Shown here piece by piece: positions 51,191 through 61,080 of a stretch of 64,000 nt of DNA (position 1 is its first letter; each line of letters starts with the position of its first letter). Source of the DNA: Frondihabitans sp. 762G35 (GTDB lineage Bacteria > Actinomycetota > Actinomycetes > Actinomycetales > Microbacteriaceae); the NCBI RefSeq assembly GCF_002074055.1, contig NZ_CP014619.1, forward strand, positions 62,001 through 126,000. The letters are read 5' to 3'. The position numbers were made by a program, and so were the translations under genes. Under the pieces are notes generated by a model, which saw only the letters and a list, made by a program, of their open reading frames with translations, had not been told where the DNA came from and searched no databases.

Positions 51191-52389
51191 GCAACATCAC
51201 CAACGGTCAGCTCGTCCGCAACGCCACCCCGGCCGCGGCTCAGGGTCCCGAGTGGGTCAGCGAGCCCACCGATTACGACGCCATCCTCCTCGCGGGCTTC
51301 GGCGGGCCGGAGGGGCAGGACGACGTCATCCCCTTCCTCCGCAACGTCACGCGCGGGCGCGGCATCCCCGAGGAGCGCCTCGAAGAGGTCGCCCACCACT
51401 ACCGCCACTTCGGCGGCGTCAGCCCGATCAACCAGCACAACCGCGAGCTCAAGGCCGCGCTCGAGGAGGAGCTCGCCCGGCGCGAGATCGACCTCCCCGT
51501 GCTCTGGGGCAACCGCAACTGGGACCCCTACCTCACCGACGCCGTCCGCGAGGCCGCCGACCGCGGTTTCACGAAGCTGATCGCCATCGCGACCAGCGCC
51601 TACAGCTCGTACTCCTCGTGCCGCCAGTACCGCGAGGACTTCGCGATGGCCCTCGACGACACCGAGCTCGCCGACCGCGTCCAGATCGACAAGGTCCGGC
51701 AGTTCTTCGACCACCCCGGCTTCGTGCAGCCGTTCATCGACGGCGTGCGCGACGGGCTCCTCAAGGCCCGCGCCGAGATCGACTCGCTCGACCTCGGTAC
51801 CGAGGTCCAGGTGCTCTTCTCGACGCACTCGATCCCGTCCTCCGACGCCTCGAAGAGCGGCCCGGAGGCCCGCGGCTTCGACGACGAGGGCGCCTACGCG
51901 GCACAGCACCGCGCCGTCGCCGAGGTCGTCATGGCCGCCGCCGAGGCCGCGCTCGAACTGGACTCCGAGACGAGCGTCCCTTGGCAGCTCGTCTTCCAGT
52001 CGCGCTCCGGCCCGCCGTCCATGCCGTGGCTCGAACCCGACATCAACGACGCGATCCACGCCCTGGCCGGAACACCGACCAAGGCCGTCGTCATCGTGCC
52101 GCTCGGCTTCGTGAGCGACCACATGGAGGTCATGTGGGATCTCGACAACGAGGCCCTCGAGTCCGCGGCGGAGGAGGGCTTCTGGGCGACGCGCACGCCG
52201 ACCCCCGGCATCGACCCCGTCTACGTGACCGGTCTCGTCGACCTGGTCCTGGAGCGCCGCGACGGCGTCCCGGCCGCCGACCGCCCGCACCTGACCGACC
52301 TCGGCCCCTGGTACGACGTGTGTCGCCCCGGGTGCTGCGAGAATGTCCGTCTCGGCTTCAAAACGGCCGTCTCCGGCTTGATCCCCTAA
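51187..52389 (+). CDS. hemH: Coproporphyrin III ferrochelatase
   Basis: 400 residues. It inserts Fe(II) into coproporphyrin III (also named cpfC). AILLAGFGGPEGQDDVIPFL is the family start, VLFSTHSIPSSDA holds the catalytic His, and FVSDHMEVMWDLDNEA the acidic face. The C-terminal CRPGCCENVR and a Cys in YSSCRQY could provide ligands for the [2Fe-2S] cluster known in actinobacterial ferrochelatases. It overlaps hemQ by 4 nt and is 7 nt before hemC. Confidence 0.96.
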   Translation: MSNITNGQLVRNATPAAAQGPEWVSEPTDYDAILLAGFGGPEGQDDVIPFLRNVTRGRGIPEERLEEVAHHYRHFGGVSPINQHNRELKAALEEELARREIDLPVLWGNRNWDPYLTDAVREAADRGFTKLIAIATSAYSSYSSCRQYREDFAMALDDTELADRVQIDKVRQFFDHPGFVQPFIDGVRDGLLKARAEIDSLDLGTEVQVLFSTHSIPSSDASKSGPEARGFDDEGAYAAQHRAVAEVVMAAAEAALELDSETSVPWQLVFQSRSGPPSMPWLEPDINDAIHALAGTPTKAVVIVPLGFVSDHMEVMWDLDNEALESAAEEGFWATRTPTPGIDPVYVTGLVDLVLERRDGVPAADRPHLTDLGPWYDVCRPGCCENVRLGFKTAVSGLIP

Positions 52390-52396
52390 GGCATCT

Positions 52397-53344
52397 GTGA
52401 CAGCACTTCGCATCGGAACCCGCGGCTCCGCCCTGGCGGTCGCTCAGTCGACCCTCGTGAAGGATCGCCTCGCCCAGGCCACCGGCCAGGAGGTCGAGCT
52501 GGTGACGGTCACGAGCGAGGGCGATCGCTCGACCGAGTCGTTGGCGACCCTCGGGGGCACGGGCGTCTTCGCCAGTGCGCTCCGCGAGGCGCTGCTCCGC
52601 GACGAGTGCGACCTCCTCGTCCACTCGCTGAAAGACCTTCCGACCGCCGCCCACCCGGGGTTGGAGCTCGGGGCGATCCCCGCCCGAGCCGACGCCCGCG
52701 ACGCGATCTGCGCGCGTGACGGCCTGACTCTCGACCAGCTCCCCGACGGGGCGCGAGTGGGCACGGGATCACCGCGACGTGTCGCGCAGCTCCGGGCCCG
52801 ACGGCAGGATCTCGACGTGGTCGACATCCGAGGCAACGTCGACACGCGGCTCCGGCGCGTCGGAGACGACCTCGACGCGGTCCTGCTCTCGGCCGCCGGT
52901 CTCGGCCGCCTGGGTCGCCTCGACGCGGCCACCGAACTCCTCGGCCTCGGCTTCTGGCCGAGCGCGCCGGGCCAGGGCGCCCTCGCTCTCGAGACGCGGG
53001 AGGACGCCTCCGACCCCGCTCTCCTCAGGGGCCTGCGCGCCCTCGACCACCGCGAGACGCGCCTCGTCGTGACGGCCGAGCGCGAGGTCCTCGCCGGCCT
53101 CGAGGCAGGATGCGCGGCTCCCATCGGTGCCACCGCCGTCGTCGACGCGGGCCTCCTGCTCCTCAGCGCGACCGTCTACAGCCCCGACGGCACGGCGCGG
53201 CTCACGGCCTCGCACGGTGTCACCCTCGAGCAGGGTTCCCTCGCCTCCCAGCTCTCCGACGTCCACGACGTCGCGTCGCGCGTCGTCGCCGAGCTCCTGG
53301 CCACCGGGGCGGCCGAGTTGGCGCCGCTGGGCGGCACGGAGTGA
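52397..53344 (+). CDS. hemC: Porphobilinogen deaminase (hydroxymethylbilane synthase)
   Basis: 315 residues from GTG 52397. It joins four porphobilinogens into hydroxymethylbilane. [40 protein letters not shown] and [10 protein letters not shown] line the active site, and Cys239 in [12 protein letters not shown] carries the dipyrromethane cofactor. Its stop overlaps hemD (GTGA). Confidence 0.97.
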   Translation: MTALRIGTRGSALAVAQSTLVKDRLAQATGQEVELVTVTSEGDRSTESLATLGGTGVFASALREALLRDECDLLVHSLKDLPTAAHPGLELGAIPARADARDAICARDGLTLDQLPDGARVGTGSPRRVAQLRARRQDLDVVDIRGNVDTRLRRVGDDLDAVLLSAAGLGRLGRLDAATELLGLGFWPSAPGQGALALETREDASDPALLRGLRALDHRETRLVVTAEREVLAGLEAGCAAPIGATAVVDAGLLLLSATVYSPDGTARLTASHGVTLEQGSLASQLSDVHDVASRVVAELLATGAAELAPLGGTE

Positions 53345-54171
53345 GCGACGTCCGCGCGACCTCGGAGAAGCCGCTCAAGGGCGTCGGCGTCCTCGTGCCG
53401 CGCGGCGGCAAGTGGGGCGACTCGGTCGCGGCCACCCTTCGCGGCTACGGCGCGCAGCCGGTCATCGCTCCGCTCATCAACTTCGCGCCGAGCGAGAACG
53501 CCCACGACCTCATGGTGGCGCTGCTCCGTCTCGAGGCGGGCGACTACGACTGGCTCGTCGTGACGAGCGCCACGACCGTCGACGTCCTCATGGGCAACAG
53601 CATCCGGCCCGCCCCCACGACGCGCGTCGCGGCCGTCGGCGAGACCACGGCGGCGGCCCTCGGCCTGGCCGGGATCCGCGTCGACTTCGTCCCCGAGAAC
53701 GACAACTCGGCGAGGGGTCTGCTCAAGGAGTGGCCGCTCGACCAGGTGCAGGGCCGCATCCTGGTGCCCCAGTCCGACATCGCCGAGCCGACCCTCGTAG
53801 CGGGGCTCGCCGAGCGCGGACTCGACGCCGAGTTCGTCGCCGCCTACCGGACCGTGGGCGTCGCCGTCGACGACCGGGTCAGGAGCGACCTCCAGGACGG
53901 CTCCATCGGCGTCGTCCTGATCACCTCCGGCAGCGTCGCACGGCAGATCGCCGCGCAGCTCGCCCCCCTGCCCGACGGCGTCGTCGTCGCCTGCATCGGT
54001 CCGCGAACCGCCTTCGACGCCCGCGCGGCCGGACTCCCCGTCCACCTGATCGCCGAGACGCGGTCCGCGGCCGGCCTGGTCGCCGCCGTGGTCGAGCACG
54101 CCTCGAGCATCGGATCCCCCCTGACAGACCCGACGCGCGACGCCGGGTCGACGTCCCCCGAGAGCCTGTGA
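53341..54171 (+). CDS. hemD: Uroporphyrinogen-III synthase
   Basis: 276 residues from GTG 53341. It closes and flips ring D of hydroxymethylbilane to give uroporphyrinogen III. The family is weakly conserved; [53 protein letters not shown] and [13 protein letters not shown] fit the two-lobed fold. Position between hemC and hemB, with GTGA and TGATG overlaps, supports the call. Confidence 0.95.
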   Translation: MSDVRATSEKPLKGVGVLVPRGGKWGDSVAATLRGYGAQPVIAPLINFAPSENAHDLMVALLRLEAGDYDWLVVTSATTVDVLMGNSIRPAPTTRVAAVGETTAAALGLAGIRVDFVPENDNSARGLLKEWPLDQVQGRILVPQSDIAEPTLVAGLAERGLDAEFVAAYRTVGVAVDDRVRSDLQDGSIGVVLITSGSVARQIAAQLAPLPDGVVVACIGPRTAFDARAAGLPVHLIAETRSAAGLVAAVVEHASSIGSPLTDPTRDAGSTSPESL

Positions 54172-55184
54172 TGTCCTCCTTCCCCGCCGTCCGCGGCCGG
54201 CGCCTGCGCGCCACCCCCGCCCTCCGCCGCCTCGTGGCCGAGACCCGTCTGCATCCGGCCGACCTCATCCTGCCGATGTTCGTGCGCGAGGGGATCACCG
54301 AGCCCCAGGCCATCTCCTCGATGCCCGGGGTCGTCCACCACTCGCTCGAGAGCCTCCGACCGGCCCTCGCCGAGGCGGCCGAGGCCGGCATCGGCGGCGT
54401 CATGCTCTTCGGAGTGCCCCTCGACGAGAAGAAGGACGCGGAGGGCTCGGGCGCGACCGACCCCGACGGCATCCTCAACGTGGCGACGCGCGTGGCAGCG
54501 CAGGAGGCGGGCGACGCCCTCGTCGTCCAGACGGACCTCTGCCTCGACGAGTTCACCGACCACGGCCACTGCGGGGTCCTCGACGCCGACGGCGTGGTCG
54601 ACAACGACGCGACGCTCGAGCGGTACCGCGACATGGCCGTGATGCAGGCCGAGGCCGGCTCCCGCATCATCGCCCCGAGCGGCATGATGGACGGCCAGGT
54701 CGCCGCCATCCGCGACGCGCTCGACAGCCACGGCTACGCCGACCGGGCGATCCTCGCCTACGCCGCGAAGTACGCCAGCGCGTTCTACGGCCCGTTCCGC
54801 GAGGCCGTCCAGTCGTCGCTCTCCGGCGACCGCCGCACCTACCAGATGGACAACGGCAACCGTCGCGAGGGCGCCCGCGAGGTCGGTCTCGACCTCGACG
54901 AGGGTGCCGACATCGTGATGGTGAAGCCGGCCATGAGCTACCTCGACGTCCTCGCGGACACCGCCGCAACCAGCGACGTCCCCGTCTGGGCGTACCAGAT
55001 CTCGGGCGAGTACTCGATGATGCAGGCCGCCGCCGAGCGCGGTTGGATCGACCTCGACGCCGCCAGCTACGAGAGCGTCCTCGGCATCAAGCGCGCCGGA
55101 GCCGACGCGATCCTCACCTACTGGGCCGTCGACCTGGCCCAGCGACTTCGAGGCCTGGGCGATCCCGCCCGGGCGATCCGCTAG
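54171..55184 (+). CDS. hemB: Porphobilinogen synthase (ALA dehydratase)
   Basis: 337 residues. It condenses two 5-aminolevulinates. [20 protein letters not shown], the Schiff-base lysines in [11 protein letters not shown] and [10 protein letters not shown] are present. In the metal loop, [15 protein letters not shown] keeps only part of the three-Cys zinc site (the second Cys is Asp), which points to a magnesium-dependent form. It overlaps hemD by one base and is 9 nt before hemL. Confidence 0.97.
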   Translation: MSSFPAVRGRRLRATPALRRLVAETRLHPADLILPMFVREGITEPQAISSMPGVVHHSLESLRPALAEAAEAGIGGVMLFGVPLDEKKDAEGSGATDPDGILNVATRVAAQEAGDALVVQTDLCLDEFTDHGHCGVLDADGVVDNDATLERYRDMAVMQAEAGSRIIAPSGMMDGQVAAIRDALDSHGYADRAILAYAAKYASAFYGPFREAVQSSLSGDRRTYQMDNGNRREGAREVGLDLDEGADIVMVKPAMSYLDVLADTAATSDVPVWAYQISGEYSMMQAAAERGWIDLDAASYESVLGIKRAGADAILTYWAVDLAQRLRGLGDPARAIR

Positions 55185-55193
55185 GAGCGACAC

Positions 55194-56540
55194 GTGACCG
55201 TCACCCAGACCGCGAACGACCGGGCCTTCGCGCGCGCGAAGGTCTCCATCCCCGGCGGCGTGAACTCGCCCGTCCGCGCCTACGGATCCGTCGGGGGCAC
55301 TCCCCGCTTCCTCGTGGGGGCCAAGGGCGCCTACGTGACCGATGCCGAGGGGCGCGAGTACGTCGACCTGGTGGCGTCGTGGGGGCCCGCGATCCTCGGG
55401 CACGCGCATCCTGCGGTCGTCCAGGCCGTTCAGGAGGCGGCGGCGCGCGGGCTGACGTTCGGCGCGTCGACCCCCGGCGAGACCGAGCTGGCCGAGCTCG
55501 TGCGCGAGCGCGTCAGCCACGGAGACCAGCGCCCGCTCGGCAAGATCCGTATGGTGTCGACGGGCACCGAGGCGACCATGACCGCGATCCGCCTGGCACG
55601 CGGGTACACCGGGCGCGACCTGCTCGTGAAGTTCGCCGGGCACTACCACGGGCACTCCGACTCCCTGCTCGCCGAGGCCGGGTCAGGTCTCGCGACGCTC
55701 TCGCTGCCCGGCTCGGCCGGCATCACCGCGGAGACCGCCGCGCAGACCATCGTCCTGCCCTACAACGACCTCGAGGCGGTCCGCCGTGTCTTCGACGAGA
55801 ACTCCGAGCGCATCGCCGCCGTGATCGTCGAGGCGGCGGCCGCGAACATGGGCGTCCTCGCGCCGTCGCGGGGCTTCAACCGCTCGCTGTCCGAGATCAC
55901 GCGCCGCAACGGAGCCCTGCTCATCGTCGACGAGGTGCTCACGGGGTTCCGCGTCGGCCGCGCCGGCTGGTGGGGCCTCGAGGCGTCGCGGGTCGTGCCC
56001 GACGGTGCGGGCTGGGAGCCCGACCTCATCACGTTCGGCAAGGTCATCGGCGGGGGCATGCCCCTGGCCGCCCTCGGCGGGCGGGCCGAGGTCATGGACT
56101 ACCTCGCGCCCCTCGGCCCCGTCTACCAGGCCGGAACGCTCAGCGGCAACCCCGTCGCCGTGGCCGCGGGGATCGCGACCCTCCGCCTCGCGGAGCCGTG
56201 GGTCTACGAGAAGATCGACGAGGTCGCCGACCTCGTCGCGCGGGAGACGAGCGCCGCCCTCTCCCGCGAGGGTGTCGCCCACACCGTCCAGCGCGCCGGA
56301 TCGCTCTTCTCGTTCGCGTTCCTCGACACGCCGCCCACGAACTACGACGACGTCCGGGCGCAGGAGGCGTGGCGATACCCGCCGTTCTTCCACGCGATGC
56401 TCGACGCGGGCGTGAACCTGCCGCCGTCGGTGTTCGAGGCGTGGTTCCTGACGGCCGCGCACGACGACCGCGCGCTGTCGCGCATCGTGGAGGCGCTGCC
56501 CCGGGCGGCCAAGGCCGCTGCGGCTGCGGTCGCGCCCTAG
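55194..56540 (+). CDS. hemL: Glutamate-1-semialdehyde 2,1-aminomutase
   Basis: 448 residues from GTG 55194 with AGGAG upstream. It turns glutamate-1-semialdehyde into 5-aminolevulinate with [49 protein letters not shown] and the PLP lysine Lys283 in [13 protein letters not shown] are the family signatures. Last gene of the haem operon, ending at a cluster of three family A repeats. Confidence 0.97.
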   Translation: MTVTQTANDRAFARAKVSIPGGVNSPVRAYGSVGGTPRFLVGAKGAYVTDAEGREYVDLVASWGPAILGHAHPAVVQAVQEAAARGLTFGASTPGETELAELVRERVSHGDQRPLGKIRMVSTGTEATMTAIRLARGYTGRDLLVKFAGHYHGHSDSLLAEAGSGLATLSLPGSAGITAETAAQTIVLPYNDLEAVRRVFDENSERIAAVIVEAAAANMGVLAPSRGFNRSLSEITRRNGALLIVDEVLTGFRVGRAGWWGLEASRVVPDGAGWEPDLITFGKVIGGGMPLAALGGRAEVMDYLAPLGPVYQAGTLSGNPVAVAAGIATLRLAEPWVYEKIDEVADLVARETSAALSREGVAHTVQRAGSLFSFAFLDTPPTNYDDVRAQEAWRYPPFFHAMLDAGVNLPPSVFEAWFLTAAHDDRALSRIVEALPRAAKAAAAAVAP

Positions 56541-56589
56541 GCGCTCGCGCGCGGCGCGTTCGCCCCCCGTGCGGCGCGGCGCCGCGCAC

Positions 56590-56642
56590 GACTCCACGTT
56601 TGGCCACGTTTCCCGAAGGTGAGCGGCGTGTCGTGGAGTCTC
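56590..56642 (-). repeat. Family A dispersed repeat, copy 10 (inverted)
   Basis: GACTCCACGTTTGGCCACG left part, core in reverse (GGTGAGCGGCGTG), right end GTGGAGTCTC. The first of three copies at the end of the haem operon; the left end is two or three bases short. Confidence 0.9.
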
Positions 56643-56697
56643 GGCGGAGCCGGAGCCGGAGCCCGAGCCGGGGTGGACCGGGCGTCCTCGGGCGCGC

Positions 56698-56752
56698 GAG
56701 ACTCCACGTTTGGCCACGTTTTCCGAAGGTGAGCGGCGTGTTGTGGAGTCTC
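56698..56752 (-). repeat. Family A dispersed repeat, copy 11 (inverted)
   Basis: Nearly identical to copies 10 and 12. Separated from them by GGAGCC-rich hexamer arrays (CGGAGCCGGAGCCGGAGC). Confidence 0.9.
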
Positions 56753-56805
56753 GGCGGAGCCGGAGCCGGAGCCGGAGCCGGGGCGGACCGGGCGATCGCG
56801 CGCGC

Positions 56806-56860
56806 GAGACTCCGCGTTTGGCCACGTTTCCCGAAGGTGAGCGGCGTGTTGTGGAGTCTC
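56806..56860 (-). repeat. Family A dispersed repeat, copy 12 (inverted)
   Basis: As copy 11, with one change in the left end (ACTCCGCG). Followed by GGC and GGAC runs up to the end of the convergent GntR gene. Confidence 0.9.
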
Positions 56861-56911
56861 GGCGGCGGCGGCGGCGGACGGACGGACGGACGCGCAGCGG
56901 CGGCGACGGAC

Positions 56912-57604
56912 CTACTGCGGCGGGTAGATGCCCAGCGCGCGGACCTCGTCGTAGTAGGCGTCGAAGCGGTCGGGCTGCGTGTCGACGAGGCGCCACGCCT
57001 CGTCGGCGTCGTTCTTCTTGACGGCCTCGGCCAGCTTGGCCGAGAACTCCGCGCCCGGTTCGTACGGGAAGACGCCGTTGGCGCCGGCGCGCCGAAAGAC
57101 GAACAGCGTCATCGGCCCGGTGGAGCCCCAGATCCGGGTGAGGGTCGGGCTGGCCGCGGCCTCGAGGAGGCGGTCGTTCACGGCGACGAGATTCGCCAGG
57201 TCCTCCGGGCGCTTGGCCGCGAAGTCGGCGGCGCGCTTCTCGAGCCCCTTGACGACGAAGGCTCGGTCGGAGTCGGAGAGGAGGGGCACGCCGCGCTTCA
57301 CGAAGAGGGCCCAGACTGAGTAACCGCTCCGGACGGTGTCGAGGAAGTTCTCGAACGACGGCTTGACGATGCGGGTGTACCGGTTCGCCTCGATGTCGAC
57401 GAGACCCTGCTCGCCGAGCTTGGCGATGGCTTCGCGCACGGGGGTCCGGGAGACGCCGAGCCAGCGGACGAGTTCGTCGTCGTTGAGGCGTTCGCCGAGC
57501 TCGAGAGTCCCGTCGAGGATGGCCTCGTACATCTTGTCGTAGACGACGTCGCGCAGGAGCCGCCGGGGTGCGGGGGCTTCGTCGGAGGGGCGGGGTACTG
57601 GCAT
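56912..57604 (-). CDS. GntR-family regulator (paralogue 1)
   Basis: 230 residues from ATG 57604 (GGGAG upstream). The winged helix is MYEAILDGTLELGERLNDDELVRWLGVSRTPVREAI, quoted here by its landmarks ILDGTL, GERLNDDEL and WLGVSRTPVREAI, followed by NRYTRIVKP and a helical FCD-like sensor domain. It closely resembles the two GntR proteins at 62036 and 62707. A 22-bp inverted repeat at 57750-57771 in its AT-rich upstream region may be its own operator. Confidence 0.9.
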   Translation of the reverse strand: MPVPRPSDEAPAPRRLLRDVVYDKMYEAILDGTLELGERLNDDELVRWLGVSRTPVREAIAKLGEQGLVDIEANRYTRIVKPSFENFLDTVRSGYSVWALFVKRGVPLLSDSDRAFVVKGLEKRAADFAAKRPEDLANLVAVNDRLLEAAASPTLTRIWGSTGPMTLFVFRRAGANGVFPYEPGAEFSAKLAEAVKKNDADEAWRLVDTQPDRFDAYYDEVRALGIYPPQ

Positions 57605-57749
57605 GGGAACTCCCTGTGTTCTGTGCCTATCGGGCGGGAAGCCGGGCGACTTCCGCGTCTCCCTCGGATGCTGACGGCGGAGGAACCGACGCGGCACGCC
57701 CTACGACGGGGCCGCGAATGCCTCACCTTCCATGCGGGAGAATGTATCG

Positions 57750-57771
57750 GGTATGCAGACTTTAGAATACC
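57750..57771. promoter_or_regulatory. Inverted repeat GGTAT-N12-ATACC
   Basis: 5-bp arms around a 12-bp centre in an AT-rich patch between two leftward genes, upstream of GntR paralogue 1. Candidate autoregulatory operator or promoter. Confidence 0.4.
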
Positions 57772-57795
57772 TCGACCCGGTTTGTCGAGGCCGAG

Positions 57796-58776
57796 TCACG
57801 CGCTGACGTCGACGACCGTCCGCCCGCGGATCCTGCCCGCCAGGATCTCGTCGCCGAGCCCGATCACGTCGGTGAGCGTCGTCTCCGTGGTCAGCGAGTC
57901 GAGCAGCTCGAGGTCGAGGTCGGTGGCCAGCCGCGCCCAGGCCTCCTCACGGAGGGCGAGCGGCGCGTCGACCGAGTTCACCCCGGCCAGGGTGACGTTC
58001 CGCAGGATGAACGGCAGCACCGTCGTGGGGAGATCGCTGCCCTGCGCCAGACCGCACGCCGTGACGGTTCCGCCCCAGCGGGTCTGCGCGAGGACGTTCG
58101 CCAGGGTGTGGCTGCCGACGGAGTCGACGGCTCCTGCCCACCGCGTCTTCTGCATCGGGCGCCCGGCCTCCGAGAGCGTCGCGCGATCGATCACGTCGGC
58201 CGCGCCGAGCGAGCGCAGGTAGTCGGTCTGCTCGGGCCGACCGGTCGAGGCCGTGACCTCGTAGCCGAGACCCGCGAGGAGGGCGATGGCGATGGATCCG
58301 ACGCCGCCCGCCGAGCCGGTGACGAGCACGGGTCCGTCGCCGGGGGCGACGTCGCGCTCGAGGCGCAGGATGCTCAGCATCGCGGTGAACCCGGCGGTCC
58401 CGATCGCGGCCGCCCGCCTCGCGTCGATGCCGGCCGGGAGCGCGACGAGGCTGCCCTCCGGCACGAAGGCGCGCTCGGCGAAACCGCCGTGGCGCGTCTC
58501 GCCGATGCCCGATCCGTTCAGGACGACGGCGGTGCCGGGCGCGAAGCGCGATCCCGTCGCCACGGTGCCGACGAGGTCGATGCCGGGGACGAGCGGGCTG
58601 ACGCGCGCGACGCCGGGGTCGTGCGCCAGCGCCATGCCGTCCTTGAAGTTCAGCCCGGAGTGCGTGACCTCGACCCGCACGTCGGCGGCGTCGGGGGACG
58701 CGCCCCGGAGGAACTCGTCGTCGACCTCCCGGAGAGCGGCGGGCGTGTTCTCGGTGACGACGATGGCGCGAGGCAT
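57796..58776 (-). CDS. AcuI/YhdH-type NADPH oxidoreductase
   Basis: 326 residues. VEVTHSGLNFKDGMALAHD, GIDLVGTV, VLVTGSAGGVGSIAIALLAGLG (cofactor turn GSAGGVGS) and the final GRIRGRTVVDVSA match the acrylyl-CoA reductase/quinone oxidoreductase branch of zinc-free MDR enzymes. It probably reduces an acrylyl-CoA-like or quinone substrate in the cytosol. Confidence 0.9.
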   Translation of the reverse strand: MPRAIVVTENTPAALREVDDEFLRGASPDAADVRVEVTHSGLNFKDGMALAHDPGVARVSPLVPGIDLVGTVATGSRFAPGTAVVLNGSGIGETRHGGFAERAFVPEGSLVALPAGIDARRAAAIGTAGFTAMLSILRLERDVAPGDGPVLVTGSAGGVGSIAIALLAGLGYEVTASTGRPEQTDYLRSLGAADVIDRATLSEAGRPMQKTRWAGAVDSVGSHTLANVLAQTRWGGTVTACGLAQGSDLPTTVLPFILRNVTLAGVNSVDAPLALREEAWARLATDLDLELLDSLTTETTLTDVIGLGDEILAGRIRGRTVVDVSA

Positions 58777-58822
58777 GCCCCGACGCTACGCCCGACCACC
58801 GAGCGTCGCGTCCACCGTCGTC

Positions 58823-59848
58823 TCAGCCGAACAGGATCGCGGCCTCGTCGTAGCGATCCTGGGGGACCACCTTGAGCGACCCGAGGGCCTCCTCGAACGA
58901 GACGTGGACGATGTCGGTCCCGCGCAGCGCGACCATCCGGCCCCAGCGCCCCTCGTCCACGGCATCGCTCGCCGCCATGCCGAGGCGCGTCGCGAGCACG
59001 CGGTCGTAGGCGGACGGGGTCCCGCCGCGCTGGATGTGACCGAGGGTCGTGGCGCGCGTCTCGATGCCGGTCATCTCCTCGATCATCGGGGCGAGCCGCT
59101 CGCCGATCCCGCCGAGGCGGGGTCGGCCGAAGGCGTCGAGGCCGCGCTCCGAGTGCGCGTCGTTCTCGTGGTCGGGTACGAAGCCCTCCGCCACGACGAC
59201 GAGCGGGGCACGCCCGCGGTCGTAGGCGGACTGCACCCACTCGGCGAGCTGCTCGACGCTCGTCTTCTGCTCGGGGATCAGGATCGCGTGCGCCCCCGCG
59301 GCCATGCCGGAGTGGAGGGCGATCCAGCCGACGTGGCGCCCCATGACCTCGGCGACCATGCAGCGGCTGTGCGAGTCGCCGGTCGTGCGGAGGCGGTCCA
59401 TCGCGTCGACGGCGATCTGGACGGCCGTGTCGAAACCGAAGGTGTAGTCGGTCGCGCCGAGGTCGTTGTCGACCGTCTTGGGCACGCCGACGATCTTCAG
59501 ACCCGCGTCGGTCAGGCGCTTGGCGGCGGCCAGCGTGCCCTCGCCGCCGATCGCGATGATGGCGTCGATGCCGCGGCGCGCGAGGTTCTCGCTGATGCGG
59601 TCGACACCGCCGTTGCCCTCGAACGGGTTCGTGCGGCTCGTGCCGAGGATCGTGCCGCCCTGCTTCGAGATGCCCTGGATGTCTTTCCGGGCGAGCGTGA
59701 CGACGTCGTCCTCGACGACACCGCGCCAGCCGTCGCGGAACCCGACGAACTCCTGCCCGTGGATCTGGATGCCCTTCAGCACCGCTCCGCGGATGACCGC
59801 GTTCAGGCCGGGGCAGTCGCCGCCACTGGTGAGGATTCCGATTCGCAT
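58823..59848 (-). CDS. pfkA: 6-phosphofructokinase
   Basis: 341 residues from ATG 59848. It phosphorylates fructose 6-phosphate. MRIGILTSGGDCPGLNAVIRG starts the fold; IGGEGTLAAAKRL has Gly at the position that favours ATP, while VPKTVDNDL has the Lys seen in group III actinobacterial enzymes. This Gly/Lys pair is that of Streptomyces-type ATP-dependent PfkA. GFDTAVQIAVDAMDRLR and the RGGTPSAYDR substrate loop complete it. Confidence 0.95.
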   Translation of the reverse strand: MRIGILTSGGDCPGLNAVIRGAVLKGIQIHGQEFVGFRDGWRGVVEDDVVTLARKDIQGISKQGGTILGTSRTNPFEGNGGVDRISENLARRGIDAIIAIGGEGTLAAAKRLTDAGLKIVGVPKTVDNDLGATDYTFGFDTAVQIAVDAMDRLRTTGDSHSRCMVAEVMGRHVGWIALHSGMAAGAHAILIPEQKTSVEQLAEWVQSAYDRGRAPLVVVAEGFVPDHENDAHSERGLDAFGRPRLGGIGERLAPMIEEMTGIETRATTLGHIQRGGTPSAYDRVLATRLGMAASDAVDEGRWGRMVALRGTDIVHVSFEEALGSLKVVPQDRYDEAAILFG

Positions 59849-59939
59849 GCTGAGGTTCTCCAAGGGGTACTTCGTCGTAGCGCAGGGGAGACCGCTCGGG
59901 ACGGGGCGGCCATTCGACCATCATGGCTCACGGACGTAT

Positions 59940-59945
59940 TAGGGT
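59940..59945 (+). promoter_or_regulatory. -10 element TAGGGT of the membrane protein gene
   Basis: Ends 7 nt before ATG 59953; leaderless arrangement. Confidence 0.55.
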
Positions 59946-59952
59946 CGAGTCG

Positions 59953-60555
59953 ATGTCGAGCCCTGTGGAGAACGATCCGACGCTCGCCCGCTTCCGGCGC
60001 GGCGCGCGGCCTCCCGCGGGTCCGCCCGGCCCGCCGCCCGTGGTGCCGGAGTACGCCGCCGCCGCTCCGGAGCCGCTTCCTTCCGCACCGCTTCCGCCCG
60101 CACCGCTCCCGCTGGCCGGCGAGCCGTCGCCCTGGGCGCCGCGCGACGTCGGCGTGGCCGGAACGCCGGTCGAGGGGCGCGGCTGGGCCGAGGATCCTGC
60201 GCGCCCGCTTTTCGGCGAACTCGTCGCCGACCGCGACGACGAGTTCGATCCGCCCTGGACCGCCGTCGACGACGATCCGGGGCGCTCCCTCGGCATCACG
60301 GCCGTGGCCATCGGCCTCTTCGTCGGCGTGGTCGGCGTCTTCGTCGGCATCGCCTCGGTGCGTCGCTCCCGCCTCGCCGGGCTCGCAGGAGTCACGGGGT
60401 ACGTCGGGATCGCCGTCTCCGTGCTCAGCATCGTCGTCTTCTCGGCGATCGGGCTCTCGTGGCTCCGCTACGAGATCTCCCTGGCGCAGCAGTGCAGCCT
60501 CGTCGGCCCGGGGCAGTACCTCACCCAGGCGGGCCAGCAGGTCAGCTGCGGCTGA
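59953..60555 (+). CDS. Pro-rich two-helix membrane protein
   Basis: 200 residues. The first ~110 are cytosolic, rich in Pro, Ala and acidic residues (PAGPPGPPPVVPEY, PLPSAPLPPAPLP). Two membrane segments follow, with SVRRSRLAGLAGVTG between them, as in DUF4190-like proteins, and a ~30-residue tail with two cysteines (QQCSLVG, QVSCG). Single gene, divergent from pfkA. Function unknown. Confidence 0.75.
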   Translation: MSSPVENDPTLARFRRGARPPAGPPGPPPVVPEYAAAAPEPLPSAPLPPAPLPLAGEPSPWAPRDVGVAGTPVEGRGWAEDPARPLFGELVADRDDEFDPPWTAVDDDPGRSLGITAVAIGLFVGVVGVFVGIASVRRSRLAGLAGVTGYVGIAVSVLSIVVFSAIGLSWLRYEISLAQQCSLVGPGQYLTQAGQQVSCG

Positions 60556-60581
60556 CCCGCCGGCGCCGCCGGGGAGTGGTG

Positions 60582-61070
60582 TCAGAGCGAGATCGTCTGG
60601 TTGTCGCCGACGTTCGTCGGGTGACCGCCGGTCACGGCGGCCTTGGCGTACTTCAGGAGCGTCACGGCCTTCGGCTCGGTGCTCGTCCACGACTCGATCG
60701 AGTGCGCGTCGACCTCGAGCAGGGCGACGGCCGGGTCGTCTCTGCCCTGGTCGAACCAGGCCTCGGCACCGGTGTTCCAGAGCGCGTCGATCTTCGCCGC
60801 GTCCGTCGTGATCGAGGCGGTCCCGGAGATCGACAGCCAGCCCTTGCCGGTGTCGACCCCGACGTTGACCTCGGGGTTGGCGTCGATGTCGTGCACCTTG
60901 TGGCTGTCCTTGTCCACGAAGAAGTAGACGGAGCCGTCGAAGTCGCGGTCGACGAGGGCGAGCGGGCGGCAGACCAGGCGTCCGTGCTCGTCGAGGGTGG
61001 TCAGGAGGCCGATGCGCGCCTTGTCGAGCACGTCGGCGACGGTGGAGATCTCTTCTGCTGTCGCGTTCAT
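60582..61070 (-). CDS. Pyridoxamine 5'-phosphate oxidase-like general stress protein
   Basis: 162 residues. VLDKARIGLLTTLDEHGRLVCRPLAL and SVYFFVDKDSHKVHDI are the flavin-binding split-barrel marks of the general-stress-protein 26 group; GWLSISGTASI and the Trp-rich middle (ALWNTGAEAWFDQG) also fit. It likely binds FMN, FAD or F420. It precedes nothing obvious on its strand; TrhO is upstream, 10 bp away, and may be in one unit. Confidence 0.9.
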   Translation of the reverse strand: MNATAEEISTVADVLDKARIGLLTTLDEHGRLVCRPLALVDRDFDGSVYFFVDKDSHKVHDIDANPEVNVGVDTGKGWLSISGTASITTDAAKIDALWNTGAEAWFDQGRDDPAVALLEVDAHSIESWTSTEPKAVTLLKYAKAAVTGGHPTNVGDNQTISL

Positions 61071-61080
61071 GCCCGGGACG

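Noticed and set aside
3113-56860. Family A repeats as a CRISPR array or simple Rho-independent terminators
   Set aside because: Copies are scattered with irregular gaps, no spacers of fixed size and no cas genes. They lack U-tracts and occur in both orientations relative to genes.
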